DNA of 64,000 nt from Duganella sacchari (GTDB lineage Bacteria > Pseudomonadota > Gammaproteobacteria > Burkholderiales > Burkholderiaceae_D): NCBI RefSeq assembly GCF_900143065.1, contig NZ_FRCX01000001.1, positions 124,001 to 188,000 of the forward strand, given 5' to 3'. This document shows positions 10,801 to 18,823 of the stretch, piece by piece. The notes under the pieces were generated by a model that searched no databases, was not told the origin of the DNA, and saw nothing but the letters and a program-made list of their open reading frames with translations. The first letter of the stretch is position 1, and each line of letters begins with the position of its first letter. The translations under genes were made by a program, and so were the position numbers.

Positions 10801-11135
10801 ATCGCCGCCTGCACCTCGCGCGCCACCGCGTCCACGTTGCGGTTCAGGTCGAACTGCAAGGTGACGTTGGACGTGCTGGTGCTGGACTGCGAGGTCATTT
10901 CGTTAACCCCGGCAATCGTGCCCAGATGCCGCTCCAGCGGCGTCGACACGCTGGTCGCCATGGTGGACGGACTGGCGCCCGGCAGCGTGGCGTTCACCGA
11001 GATGATGGGGAAATCCACCTGCGGCAGCGGCGCCACCGGCAGCACGAAGAACGCACCGATGCCGGCCAGCGCCACGCCTATCGTCAGCAGGACGGTAGCG
11101 ATCGGGCGCTTGACGAATGGCGAGGACAGATTCAC
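7872..11135 (-). CDS. mdtC: RND multidrug efflux permease, MdtC-like
   Basis: An inner-membrane proton-driven exporter of 1087 residues, second of two paralogous permeases. It starts MNLSSPFVKRPIATVLL and has 12 predicted membrane segments with two large periplasmic loops. TM4 carries the paired aspartates of the proton relay (GFVVDDAIVVLEN, about residue 400). It is longer than the usual 1025-1040 residues because of an Ala/Ser/Thr-rich, low-complexity insert at about residues 780-825, between NDVYVPSKGL and MVPLTTLASF in the second periplasmic loop. The rest aligns with MdtC. ATGA overlaps join it to the genes on both sides. In E. coli MdtB and MdtC form a heterotrimer, which the gene order suggests here too. 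Confidence 0.93.
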   Translation of the reverse strand: MNLSSPFVKRPIATVLLTIGVALAGIGAFFVLPVAPLPQVDFPIISVNATLPGASPSTMATSVSTPLERHLGTIAGVNEMTSQSSTSTSNVTLQFDLNRNVDAVAREVQAAINASRVDLPASLRSNPTYRKANTSGAPIIILALTSKTRTPGQIFDSVSNIVLQRLSQVTGVGDVELGGSSLPAVRVELNPYALNRQGLSMEDVRAALQATNANRPRGAIQGNGRRLQIYSEAANAIGGRSASDYRNLVVGWRNGTAIRLQDVAEVVDGVEDQNNLGLFNGQPAIIVLLRSQAGANVIETVDSVRAQLPTLQAQLPPDVKIEVASDSTNSIRSSLHEIEVTLIISILLVVLVVSVFLRNVRATIVPTVATVVSLLGTFGVMYLLGFSLNNLSLMALTVATGFVVDDAIVVLENTTRHIEAGMDRFKAALLGAREVGFTVLSISLSLIAVFIPLLFMGGQFGALFKEFAVTLSAAVMISLVISLTTTPMMCAWLLTPGGHEAKPPGRVARFFERGFDAVLKGYEHSLDWALHSVWLVMLSLVFVIGLNVYLFAAIPKGGFPQQDTGQISGGIRADQSISFQAMQGKLRQLVNIIKDDPDVATVVGFTGGRRAGGGFMFINLKPASERKAAGQAVIARLRPKLARVTGVSLFLSPVQDLRSGGRSANANFQYTLKSDNQADLKKWAARLAEAMKAQKGLTDVDSDQADNGVETFVTIDKQSAARLGVSTRDIDNALYNSFGQRQVATIYSELNQYHVIMEVPRWYAKSPEALNDVYVPSKGLPTPSASNPTGAPVATTTSATGNATAANVAAPAVKDASSGSALSTMATKMVPLTTLASFAESSAATSINHQDGELATTIAFNLAEGYSLSDAAEQIKAAEADIAMPNNVRGSFQGSAKAAQDSNKSLPLLILAAIVVIYIVLGILYESLVHPVTVLTTLPSAGVGAVLALLVFKMEFSTIALIGIFLLIGIVKKNAILIIDFALEAERARGLSPMEAVREACLLRFRPILMTTVAAALGALPLAIGFGEGSELRQPLGVAIIGGLIASQCLTLLTTPVVYILMDKLRRRSPSEQQLSRIHSDQSPITP

Positions 11136-14100
11136 AGCGCACCACCTTCGGCATGAGTCGCTGGCTTGCGGCGGAAGCGGCTGGCCAGGCTGTCAAAACC
11201 CAGGTAGATCACCGGCGTGGTGAACAGCGTCAGCATCTGGCTGACGATCAGGCCACCAAAGATGGCCAGACCCAGTGGACGGCGCAGCTCCGCGCCCTCG
11301 CCCCAGCCGAACATCAGCGGCACGGCGGCAAACAGCGCGGCCAAGGTCGTCATCAGGATGGGACGGAAACGCAGCAGCGCGGCCTGGTGAATGGCATCGC
11401 GCGGCGCCTTGCCTTCATCACGTTCCGCCTCGATCGCGAAGTCGATCATCATGATGGCGTTTTTCTTCACAATGCCGATCAGCAGAATGATGCCGATGAT
11501 GCCGATAACGCCTAGATCCTGGCCAGTCACCAGCAGCGCCAGCAAGGCGCCGACACCAGCCGAGGGCAGCGTCGACAGAATGGTCAGCGGATGGATATAG
11601 CTTTCATACAGCACGCCGAGCACGATGTACACGCAGATCACGGCGGCCAGGATCAGCCACAGTTGGTTCGACAGCGAATTCTGATACGCGCCGGACGCAC
11701 CGAGGAAGGTCATGGTCACCGAAGCCGGGAACTTGATCTCGGCCGCGGCCTGGCGGATGCTTTCCACGGCCGTCCCCAGCGAGACGCCGGAGGCGGTGTC
11801 AAAGCCCAGCGTGGTGGCCGGATACTGCGCCACGTGGGTGATCTGCAGCGGCGCCGCGCGTTCGCTTACGGTGGCCACCGCCGACAGCGGCGTCGCCTTG
11901 CCGGAGCCGGTGCGCAGCTGCAGGTTGGCCAGGTCGGCCGGCGTGGTGATATCGTCGCGGCGTGCTTCCAGGATCACGCGGTACTGGTTGGTCTCCGTGA
12001 AAATGGTCGAGACGATACGCTGGCCAAACGCGCTATACAGCGCATCATCGATAGAGGCCGCGGTAACGGACAGGCGCGACGCCGTATCCCGGTCAACGGT
12101 AACGTAGGCCGCATTGGCGCTGGCGCCGACATCGGACACCACGTTGCGCAATTCATGTTTGGTACGCATCTGCGCCGCCAGCCTGGTGGCCCATTCGTTG
12201 ACAGTGGCGTTGTCGGCGCCTTCAATCGACACGCGGAACTGGGTCGGGCCGGTTTCTGCATCGATGGTCAGATCCTGCGTCGGCTGCAGGTACAGCGTCA
12301 GACCAGGGATCTCGGCAATCCTGGCGCGCAGACGGTCCATGGTTTCCTGCTGGCTGCCGATGCGCTTGTGCTTCAGGTTAATCAGCATGCTGCCGGTGTG
12401 CAGCATGGTGTTGTTGGCTGCATCCACGCCCACCACGGAACTGAGGTTGTTCACGTCAGGGTCATCAAGGATCGCCTTGGCGGCCTGCTGCTGCAGGGCG
12501 GCCATCTTGTCATACGAGACCGCCTTGCCGGTTTCCAGGCGCGCCTGCAGCTGCCCCGTGTCCTGCGTCGGGAACAGGCCTTTCGGAATCACCACATACA
12601 GCAGCACCGTGAGCAGCAGCGTCCCCAGCGCCACCAGCAGCGTCAGGCCGCTGTGATCGATGACCCAGGTCAGCGATTTGTCGTAATGGCCAATCACCCA
12701 GTCAAAGAACTGCTGGAAGCGTTGCGCAAAGCGGGATGGTTTTTCCTCGGCGTGATTCTTCAGCCAGCGCGCCGACATCATCGGCACCAGTGTCAGCGAC
12801 ACCACGGCGGAAATCAGAATGGTGATGGCCAGCGAAATCGCAAACTCGCGGAACAGGCGCCCCACCACATCGCCCATGAACAGCAGCGGAATCAGCACCG
12901 CAATCAGCGACACCGTCAGCGAGATGATGGTAAAGCCGATCTGCTTGGCGCCCTTGAGCGCAGCGGCCATCGGCGTCTCGCCCTCTTCGATGTAGCGCGA
13001 GATATTTTCGATCATGACGATGGCGTCATCGACCACGAAACCGGTGGCGATGGTCAGCGCCATCAGCGACAGGTTGTTGAGGCTATAGCCCAGCAAATAC
13101 ATCACACCGCAGGTGCCGATCAGCGAAATCGGCACCGACAGGCTGGCAATCACGGTCGCGCGCAGGCTATGCAGGAAGGCGAAGATCACCAGCACCACCA
13201 GCACCACCGCCAGCACCAGCTCTGTCTCCACGTGTTCGACGGAGGCGCGGATACCGGTGGTACGGTCGCTCAGCACTTCTACGTGCATGGCGCCCGGCAG
13301 GCCAGCCTGCAGCTCCGGCAGACGCGCCTTGATGGCGTCCACCGTGGCGATGACGTTGGCGCCCGGCTGGCGCTGCACATTGAGGATGATGGCTTGCCTG
13401 GTGCCGGACCACGCGCCCAGCTCCACGTTCTCGGCGCTGTCCACCACCTGCGCGACATCGGTCAGGCGCACCGGTGCGCCGTTCTTGTAGGCCAGGATCA
13501 GCTCCTGATAGTCCTTGGCCGTAACCAGCTGGTCGTTGGCGTTGATGCTGTAGGCGCGCGTCGGACCGTCAAAGCTGCCCTTGGCGCCATTGGCATTGGC
13601 CGCCGTGATGGCGGTGCGCAGCGTATCGAGGCCGAGGCCATACGACGCCAGCGCATTGGTGTCCGCCTGGATGCGGACCGCAGGCCGCTGGCCACCGCTC
13701 AGCGTCACCAGGCCCACGCCGGAGACCTGGCTGATTTTCAGCGCCAGGCGCGTGTTGACGATGTTCTGCACTTCGGTCAGCGGCATCGTGTCCGACGTAA
13801 TCGCCAGCGTCAGCACCGGCGCATCGGCCGGGTTGACCTTGGCGTAGACCGGCGGCGCCGGCAAATCGGTCGGCAGCAGCGAAGCGCCGGCATTGATCGC
13901 GGCCTGCACTTCCTGCTCGGCCACGTCGAGCGACTGGCCCAGGCTGAATTGCAGGGTAATGATGGAAACGCCGGCGGCGCTGGTGGAGCTCATGCGCTGC
14001 AGGCCGGCCATCTGGCCGAACTGGCGCTCCAGCGGCGCCGTCACGGTCTGGCCCATCACTTCCGGACTACCGCCCGGATACAGCGTCTGTACCTGGATGG

Positions 14101-14230
14101 TCGGGAAGTCCACCTGCGGCAATGCCGACAGCGGCAGGAACCTGAAGCCCACAATACCCGCCAGGATGATCGCCAGCATCAGCAGCGAAGTCGCTACCGG
14201 ACGCCGGATGAATGGTGCGGATGGACTCAT
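11132..14230 (-). CDS. mdtB: RND multidrug efflux permease, MdtB-like
   Basis: First of the two paralogous RND permeases, 1032 residues, normal length for the family. It starts MSPSAPFIRRPVATSLLMLA and shows the family blocks LPQVDFPTIQV, GATIATGFVVDDAIVMIEN-type TM4 aspartates, and a closing GMRRPLG-like element followed by the C-terminal membrane segments. Its ATG overlaps the stop of the adaptor gene and its stop overlaps the start of the MdtC-like gene, both as ATGA. Substrates of MdtABC pumps include bile salts, novobiocin and some metals or flavonoids in other bacteria. The substrate here is not predictable. The exact B and C labels rest on order and similarity. Confidence 0.93.
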   Translation of the reverse strand: MSPSAPFIRRPVATSLLMLAIILAGIVGFRFLPLSALPQVDFPTIQVQTLYPGGSPEVMGQTVTAPLERQFGQMAGLQRMSSTSAAGVSIITLQFSLGQSLDVAEQEVQAAINAGASLLPTDLPAPPVYAKVNPADAPVLTLAITSDTMPLTEVQNIVNTRLALKISQVSGVGLVTLSGGQRPAVRIQADTNALASYGLGLDTLRTAITAANANGAKGSFDGPTRAYSINANDQLVTAKDYQELILAYKNGAPVRLTDVAQVVDSAENVELGAWSGTRQAIILNVQRQPGANVIATVDAIKARLPELQAGLPGAMHVEVLSDRTTGIRASVEHVETELVLAVVLVVLVIFAFLHSLRATVIASLSVPISLIGTCGVMYLLGYSLNNLSLMALTIATGFVVDDAIVMIENISRYIEEGETPMAAALKGAKQIGFTIISLTVSLIAVLIPLLFMGDVVGRLFREFAISLAITILISAVVSLTLVPMMSARWLKNHAEEKPSRFAQRFQQFFDWVIGHYDKSLTWVIDHSGLTLLVALGTLLLTVLLYVVIPKGLFPTQDTGQLQARLETGKAVSYDKMAALQQQAAKAILDDPDVNNLSSVVGVDAANNTMLHTGSMLINLKHKRIGSQQETMDRLRARIAEIPGLTLYLQPTQDLTIDAETGPTQFRVSIEGADNATVNEWATRLAAQMRTKHELRNVVSDVGASANAAYVTVDRDTASRLSVTAASIDDALYSAFGQRIVSTIFTETNQYRVILEARRDDITTPADLANLQLRTGSGKATPLSAVATVSERAAPLQITHVAQYPATTLGFDTASGVSLGTAVESIRQAAAEIKFPASVTMTFLGASGAYQNSLSNQLWLILAAVICVYIVLGVLYESYIHPLTILSTLPSAGVGALLALLVTGQDLGVIGIIGIILLIGIVKKNAIMMIDFAIEAERDEGKAPRDAIHQAALLRFRPILMTTLAALFAAVPLMFGWGEGAELRRPLGLAIFGGLIVSQMLTLFTTPVIYLGFDSLASRFRRKPATHAEGGAL

Positions 14231-15645
14231 TGTTGTGCTGCGCCTTCCTTGTTGCGGCGGCGATGCTCGCCGGATGGGGCTTCGCCGGCCGGTGCGGAAG
14301 CTGCGGCGGCGCTGGCGCCATCCGCAGCAGCGGCGCCGTCACGCTTGCCTTTCCAGCCGCCGTGTTCACCCTTGCCGCCCTTACCCTGGCCGCCCTGGCC
14401 ACCGCCCTGCCCTGGCAGCGTCACTTTCGCGCCTTCCTTGAGGCGGTCCGCACCTTCGGTGATGACCTGTTCGCCCAGTTGCAGGCCTTCGGTGATCTGG
14501 ATTTTGTCCACGGTCGCCGCGCCGCGTTTGACCGCACGCACGGTCACCGTTTTGTCGGCCTTGAGCACATACACGAAATCGCCGTTGGTACCGTGGCGCA
14601 GCGCGGTCACCGGCACCATGATGGCATCCTTGATAGTGCGCAGTTCCAGGCGCACGTTCACAAACTGGCTGGGGAACAGCGCCATCTTGTTGTTGGCGAA
14701 GCGCGCCTTGGCTTTCACGGTGCCGGTCTGCGTATCGATCTGGTTATCCATTGCATAGAACTTGCCGCTGTCCAGCGTATTGGTGCGCGTGCGGTCCAAC
14801 GCCAGCGACGGCAGGCTCGCGCCTTCGTTCACGCGCTGCGCCACTGCGGGTACGCTATCCTGCGGAATCGAGAACTCCACATCAATCGGCGACAGCTGGG
14901 TAATCGTGGCAATGCCATTGGCATCGCTGGAGCCGACCAGGTTGCCGATATCAACCGCGCGCAAGCCTACGCGGCCAGAGATCGGCGCCACCACCTTGGT
15001 GTAGCCCAGATTCAGCTTGGCCGTGCCTTCGGCCGCCTTGTCGGTCATGACCGTGCCTTCGAGCTGCTTCACTAACGCGGCCTGGGTGTCCACGTCCTGG
15101 CGCGCGATCGAGTCCTGGCCCAGCAGCGTGCGGTAGCGGTTCAGCGTCAGCCTGGCGTTTTCCAGCTGCGCTTCATCGCGCTGGCGTTGGCCGGTCGCTT
15201 GCATCAGCGACATCTCGAACTGGCGCGGATCGATCTGCGCCAGCACCTGCCCCGCCTTCACCATCTGGCCTTCCTTGAACAGGACGTTTTGCAGGATGCC
15301 CGATACCTGCGGACGCACTGTGACGGTGGCAGCTGCCGTGACCGTGCCCAGCGCTTCCAGCGTCACGGGAATATCAGCCTTTTCCGCAGCCGCGACGCCG
15401 ACCGTGGTCGCTGGTGCGCGCCGTCCACCGCCTGCGCCGCCCGGACCGCCGGGACCACCTGGGCCGCCGGGGCCAGGACCGCCCTGGCCTTGTGCACCGG
15501 CGGCATTGCCGGCCGGCTGATGGGTCAAGTGCCACGCCAGTCCGCCCAGGCCCGCCATGGCGGCAACGGCAATCACGCTGCCTAGCAATTTACGGCTGCG
15601 TTTAGGAGGGTTGGCATTCAAATTCGGCTTGGCTTGCGAATCCAT
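14227..15645 (-). CDS. mdtA: RND efflux periplasmic adaptor (membrane fusion protein), MdtA-like
   Basis: The membrane-fusion subunit linking permease and outer-membrane channel, 472 residues from the chosen start. An N-terminal membrane anchor (LLGSVIAVAAMAGLGGLAW) is followed by a Gly/Pro-rich linker (about 45-75). Then come the lipoyl/coiled-coil/beta-barrel domains (VRPQVSGILQNVLFKEGQMVKAGQVLAQID and related blocks). The tail is rich in Gly, Lys, Ala and Glu and has no counterpart in E. coli MdtA. I chose the ATG at 15645 because AAAGGAAAAAG sits directly upstream; an ATG at 15690 in frame is weaker. It is the first gene of the operon and is transcribed away from the Spy/CpxP-regulator-kinase cluster, so the 230-base gap is a divergent control region. 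Confidence 0.92.
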   Translation of the reverse strand: MDSQAKPNLNANPPKRSRKLLGSVIAVAAMAGLGGLAWHLTHQPAGNAAGAQGQGGPGPGGPGGPGGPGGAGGGRRAPATTVGVAAAEKADIPVTLEALGTVTAAATVTVRPQVSGILQNVLFKEGQMVKAGQVLAQIDPRQFEMSLMQATGQRQRDEAQLENARLTLNRYRTLLGQDSIARQDVDTQAALVKQLEGTVMTDKAAEGTAKLNLGYTKVVAPISGRVGLRAVDIGNLVGSSDANGIATITQLSPIDVEFSIPQDSVPAVAQRVNEGASLPSLALDRTRTNTLDSGKFYAMDNQIDTQTGTVKAKARFANNKMALFPSQFVNVRLELRTIKDAIMVPVTALRHGTNGDFVYVLKADKTVTVRAVKRGAATVDKIQITEGLQLGEQVITEGADRLKEGAKVTLPGQGGGQGGQGKGGKGEHGGWKGKRDGAAAADGASAAAASAPAGEAPSGEHRRRNKEGAAQQ

Positions 15646-15742
15646 CTTTTTCCTTTTTGTAGACGTGCGTACCCATGGCAAACACGCCACGGCATCAATG
15701 CGAGGACTCTAGCATAAGTGCCTGTCAGCGACGGTCATGGGT

Positions 15743-15759
15743 TACAAACTCGCTACAAA
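15743..15759 (+). promoter_or_regulatory. TACAAA-N5-TACAAA direct repeat in the divergent control region
   Basis: Two copies of TACAAA, 11 bases apart, lie about 100 bases upstream of the efflux operon start and about 115 upstream of the Spy/CpxP-like gene. Tandem half-sites one helical turn apart are the usual binding form of OmpR-family regulators, and one such regulator is encoded 560 bases away. Assignment to that regulator is inference. Confidence 0.35.
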
Positions 15760-15791
15760 ACAAGGACTTCAGCATCAATCGTTAAACTGCC

Positions 15792-15806
15792 TTTACATAT
15801 CTTTAC
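15792..15806 (-). promoter_or_regulatory. CpxR-like box GTAAA-N5-GTAAA
   Basis: On the minus strand the bases read GTAAA-GATAT-GTAAA, which matches the E. coli CpxR consensus GTAAA-N5-GTAAA exactly. The box lies 70-84 bases upstream of the Spy/CpxP-like start and about 150 upstream of mdtA. With the adjacent OmpR-type regulator and the CpxP-like product, this suggests that the regulator controls both its own operon and the pump. Identity of the site is seen; binding is inferred. Confidence 0.55.
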
Positions 15807-15875
15807 CGGCGCGACATGGCGCCTAAACGTACGGTCCGCATACTGGCTTCACTGTCACTCAACCAGGAGATTGTC

Positions 15876-16310
15876 ATGAGTATCTTCAACCGTCAGACCG
15901 TTGCCGCATTTGTGCTGGGTTCCGCACTGGCTGTGGGCGTGGGCGCCTACGCCGTCGAGCGCCATGCGGGCGGGCCGCACGCACATATCGGCCGACTGTA
16001 CGCCGAAGTGCAAGCCACTGACGCACAAAAAGCCAAGATCGATCCACTGCTCAAGGCCGCCATGGCCGATCTCAAGCCACTGCACGAGCAGCTGCATGAC
16101 TTGCATAAAAAACTACTCGAACAGGCAAGCGCGCCCACCATCGACCGTGCCGCCATGGAAGCCACGCGTCAGCAAGGCCTGGCGCTGGCCGACAAGGCCT
16201 CCAGCCGCGTGCTCCAGCTGGTGGCCGACGTCGGTGATAATCTGACGCCGGAACAGCGCAAGAAACTGGCCGAACACCTGAGCCATGGACGCCGCTTCCG
16301 AGGCATGTAA
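15876..16310 (+). CDS. Spy/CpxP-family periplasmic protein
   Basis: A 144-residue exported protein. The N-terminus (MSIFNRQTVAAFVLGSALAVGVGAYAVE, split by a short hydrophobic core) looks like a signal peptide. The body is predicted all-helical and ends in the hallmark LTPEQRKKLAEHL, the LTxxQ motif of Spy/CpxP proteins, which act as periplasmic chaperones or as inhibitors of a CpxA-like kinase. The ATG at 15876 is chosen because CCAGGAG precedes it. An in-frame ATG at 15816 lies in the likely promoter and would spoil the signal peptide. It is followed after 11 bases by the response regulator. The GTAAA-N5-GTAAA site upstream fits stress induction. Confidence 0.85.
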   Translation: MSIFNRQTVAAFVLGSALAVGVGAYAVERHAGGPHAHIGRLYAEVQATDAQKAKIDPLLKAAMADLKPLHEQLHDLHKKLLEQASAPTIDRAAMEATRQQGLALADKASSRVLQLVADVGDNLTPEQRKKLAEHLSHGRRFRGM

Positions 16311-16321
16311 GAATTGACCGC

Positions 16322-17053
16322 ATGAACCCTGTAGACCGCATTCTGTTAGTAGAAGACGATCCCCGCCTGGCTGAGATGCTCACCGAGTATCTGGGCCAGT
16401 CGGGCTTTCGCGTTACCCACGCCCCCACCGGCCGTGCCGCCATGGACCATATTCACAGCGCCGAAATCGACGCGGTGATCCTGGACCTGATGCTGCCCGA
16501 TATGGATGGCCTGGACGTGTGCCGCCAGCTGCGCGCCACGTCCGATGTCCCGGTGCTGATGCTGACCGCGCGCGGCGACGCCATCGACCGCATCGTCGGC
16601 CTGGAAATCGGCGCCGACGACTACCTGCCCAAGCCGTTCGAGCCACGCGAGCTGCTGGCACGCCTGCGCGCCATCCTGCGCCGCCGCGTTGACGTGCGCC
16701 ACCTGGATACGGCACGCGGCAGCGCCGGCGCCAGCGCCAGCGAAGAATTCCTGCGCTTCGGCCGCCTGGAAATCGATCCCGCCGCACACGCGGCGCGACT
16801 GGACGGCGTGTCGTGCGAGCTCACCGCCTACCAGTTCGACCTGCTGCTGGTACTGGCCAAGCACGCCGGCCGCGTACTGTCGCGCGACGCGCTGATGGAT
16901 CTGCTCAAGGGCGAGCCGCTGGAAGCCTTCGACCGCTCCATCGACGTCCATATGTCGCGCATCCGCGCCGCTGTCGAAGACGATCCCAAAAAACCGCGCC
17001 GCATCATCACCGTACGTGGCGCCGGCTACCTGTTCGCGAAGGCACAGGACTGA
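16322..17053 (+). CDS. OmpR-family response regulator (CpxR/RstA-like)
   Basis: A 243-residue transcription factor. The receiver domain has the acidic pair EDD, phospho-acceptor Asp55 (VILDLMLPDMDG), the conserved Thr (LMLTARGD) and Lys (YLPKPFEPRELLARL). A Trans_reg_C winged helix follows (LTAYQFDLLLVLAKHAGRVLSRDAL, RSIDVHMSRIRAAVEDDP, IITVRGAGYLF). The linker (about 125-145) is long and rich in Ala and Ser. It is co-transcribed with the Spy/CpxP-like gene and its stop overlaps the kinase start (TGATG). The nearby GTAAA-N5-GTAAA site and gene order suggest a CpxR-like role. Sequence alone does not separate CpxR from other OmpR relatives. Confidence 0.92.
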   Translation: MNPVDRILLVEDDPRLAEMLTEYLGQSGFRVTHAPTGRAAMDHIHSAEIDAVILDLMLPDMDGLDVCRQLRATSDVPVLMLTARGDAIDRIVGLEIGADDYLPKPFEPRELLARLRAILRRRVDVRHLDTARGSAGASASEEFLRFGRLEIDPAAHAARLDGVSCELTAYQFDLLLVLAKHAGRVLSRDALMDLLKGEPLEAFDRSIDVHMSRIRAAVEDDPKKPRRIITVRGAGYLFAKAQD

Positions 17054-18321
17054 TGGCGCGCATCAGCATGGGCCTGCCGCGCCTGTACTTCCGTTTTTAT
17101 GTCGCGCTGCTGTTCATCCTCGTGCTGTTCGCGATGGCGGTAGTGATGATCTGGAACCGCACCGGCAGTCCGCTGGAACGCTCCAACGCCACGCTGGCGC
17201 AAGTGATGCAGAACGTGCTGGCGCCCGCCGACGCACCGCCCGACGTCCAGCAGGCTGCATTGGCGCGCGTGGCGCAAGGCCTCAACGCGCACATGACGCT
17301 GTATACGCGCGACTGGCGTCCGCTGGCCGTGGTCGGCGAGCAGATTCCGGCCCGTCACTGGCGCCGCCAGGGCATGACCGGTCCGCCGCCTGAATCCTAC
17401 GTGCGCCTGCCCGATGGCCGCCGCCTGCTGTCCAGCGAGCCGCTGGGTTTCACGCGTCCCAAAGCCATGCTGCACAACGCCCTGCTGCTGCTGGCACTGG
17501 GTATCGGCATCGCCGCCTTCCCGCTGGTGCGCCACCTGACCAAGCGGCTGGAACGTTTGCAGATGGGCGTGGAAAAACTCGGCGCAGGCGACCTGACGGC
17601 GCGCGTGCCGGTCGAGGGCAAGGATGAAGTGGCGCGTCTGGCACAGAGCTTCAACCGCGCCGCCGACCAGATCGAGCAACTGGTGAGCGCCCATAAAACG
17701 CTGCTGGCGAATGCCTCGCACGAACTGCGCACGCCGCTGGCACGCATCCGCCTGGCGCTGGAACTGATCCAGGAAGGCATCGATCCAAAACGCCGCGCAG
17801 GACTGGAACAGGACATCGCCGAGTTGAATCACCTGCTGGACGAAATCCTGCTGGCCAGCCGCCTGGGGGCCATCCCGCAAAACACCGACACGGAAGAACT
17901 GGATCTGCTGGCCCTGGCCGCCGAAGAATGCGCGCATTACGACGATGCCACGCTGGATGGCGAATCCGCCATCATGCAAGGCGATCCGCGCCTGCTGCGC
18001 CGCCTGCTGCGCAATCTGCTGGAGAACGCACACCGTCACGGCATACCGCCGGCCAGTGTGCAAATCACCTGCGCCGGCCAGGTGACGACGCTCAGGGTGT
18101 GGGATCAGGGACCAGGCGTGCCGGACCCGGAATTTGAGCGCGTCTTCGAGCCCTTCTTCCGCCGTCGGGGCACGCTGGATAATACCGGCGCCGGACTGGG
18201 ACTGGCCCTGGTGCGCCAGATCGCCCGCCGTCACGGCGGTGAAGCGCGCTGCGCCCTCATGAAAGATGGACGCAGCTGCTTTGAAGTTACGCTGCCGCTG
18301 TCAGCTCCAGCGCCAAAATAG
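17053..18321 (+). CDS. HAMP-type sensor histidine kinase (CpxA-like)
   Basis: The 422-residue membrane kinase partner of the regulator upstream. Two membrane segments (about 14-34 and 143-160) flank a periplasmic sensor of about 110 residues. A HAMP linker (about 160-215), His223 in NASHELRTPLARIRL, and the HATPase_c boxes LLRNLLENAHRHG, WDQGPGVPDPEF and GAGLGLALVRQIARRHGG follow. The start ATG overlaps the regulator stop (TGATG at 17051-17055). The 3' end overlaps the convergent acetyltransferase gene by 35 bases, so the two transcripts are complementary there. The small periplasmic domain with a CpxP-like protein in the operon favours envelope-stress sensing. Confidence 0.92.
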   Translation: MARISMGLPRLYFRFYVALLFILVLFAMAVVMIWNRTGSPLERSNATLAQVMQNVLAPADAPPDVQQAALARVAQGLNAHMTLYTRDWRPLAVVGEQIPARHWRRQGMTGPPPESYVRLPDGRRLLSSEPLGFTRPKAMLHNALLLLALGIGIAAFPLVRHLTKRLERLQMGVEKLGAGDLTARVPVEGKDEVARLAQSFNRAADQIEQLVSAHKTLLANASHELRTPLARIRLALELIQEGIDPKRRAGLEQDIAELNHLLDEILLASRLGAIPQNTDTEELDLLALAAEECAHYDDATLDGESAIMQGDPRLLRRLLRNLLENAHRHGIPPASVQITCAGQVTTLRVWDQGPGVPDPEFERVFEPFFRRRGTLDNTGAGLGLALVRQIARRHGGEARCALMKDGRSCFEVTLPLSAPAPK

Positions 18322-18823
18322 TATCGGCATAATCGGTATCGCCGACCCGGAAGGTACGGCTGCCGATTTGCCGGAACCCGCAGCGCTGGTAAAACGCCAG
18401 CGCATCATGGTTCTCCGCATACACGCCCAGCAGCACACGGCCCACGCCACGTGCGCGCGCATCGGCCACCGCTGCATCCATCAAACGCTTGCCCACACGC
18501 TGCCCGTGAAAACGGTGCAGCAGGTAGATGCGTTTGATCTCCAGATCATCAGCACGCGGTTCGGCGATGGGCAGCGTGGCCGGCGCTAGCACCAGGTAGC
18601 CGATCGGCGCCCGGCCCGGGTTCACCTCCGCCAGCCAGATCCGCATGTCGCCATCGACCAGCCAGTCGCGGTAGACCGCGGCGGCGTGCTGCTTCTCGCA
18701 ATGGGCGATGATGTCACCGCCGTCCAGGATGCCGGCAAAGGCTTCAAGGAAGCTGGCCTTGCCCACTGCGGACAAGGCTTCCTCGTCACCGCGCGCGGCG
18801 GCGCGGATCAGGATATCGCTCAT
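18287..18823 (-). CDS. GNAT-family N-acetyltransferase
   Basis: About 178 residues with the GNAT fold. Motif A, the acetyl-CoA pyrophosphate-binding segment, is HRFHGQRVGKRLMDAAV. It is followed by GVGRVLLGVYAENHDALAFYQRCGFRQIGSRTF, the second half being the typical motif B (ENxxAxxFYxxxGF). The chosen ATG at 18823 overlaps the stop of sppA (ATGA), implying co-translation; an in-frame upstream start at 18835 is possible. The C-terminus overlaps the convergent kinase gene. The substrate is unknown; similar proteins acetylate small amines, amino acids or ribosomal proteins. Confidence 0.85.
   Translation of the reverse strand: MSDILIRAAARGDEEALSAVGKASFLEAFAGILDGGDIIAHCEKQHAAAVYRDWLVDGDMRIWLAEVNPGRAPIGYLVLAPATLPIAEPRADDLEIKRIYLLHRFHGQRVGKRLMDAAVADARARGVGRVLLGVYAENHDALAFYQRCGFRQIGSRTFRVGDTDYADTILALELTAAA

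Noticed and set aside
8874..14758. Very long plus-strand open frames over the RND permeases (760 and 1055 codons)
   Set aside because: They are Arg/His/Gln-rich mirror frames of well-conserved transporter genes, with no domain of their own.
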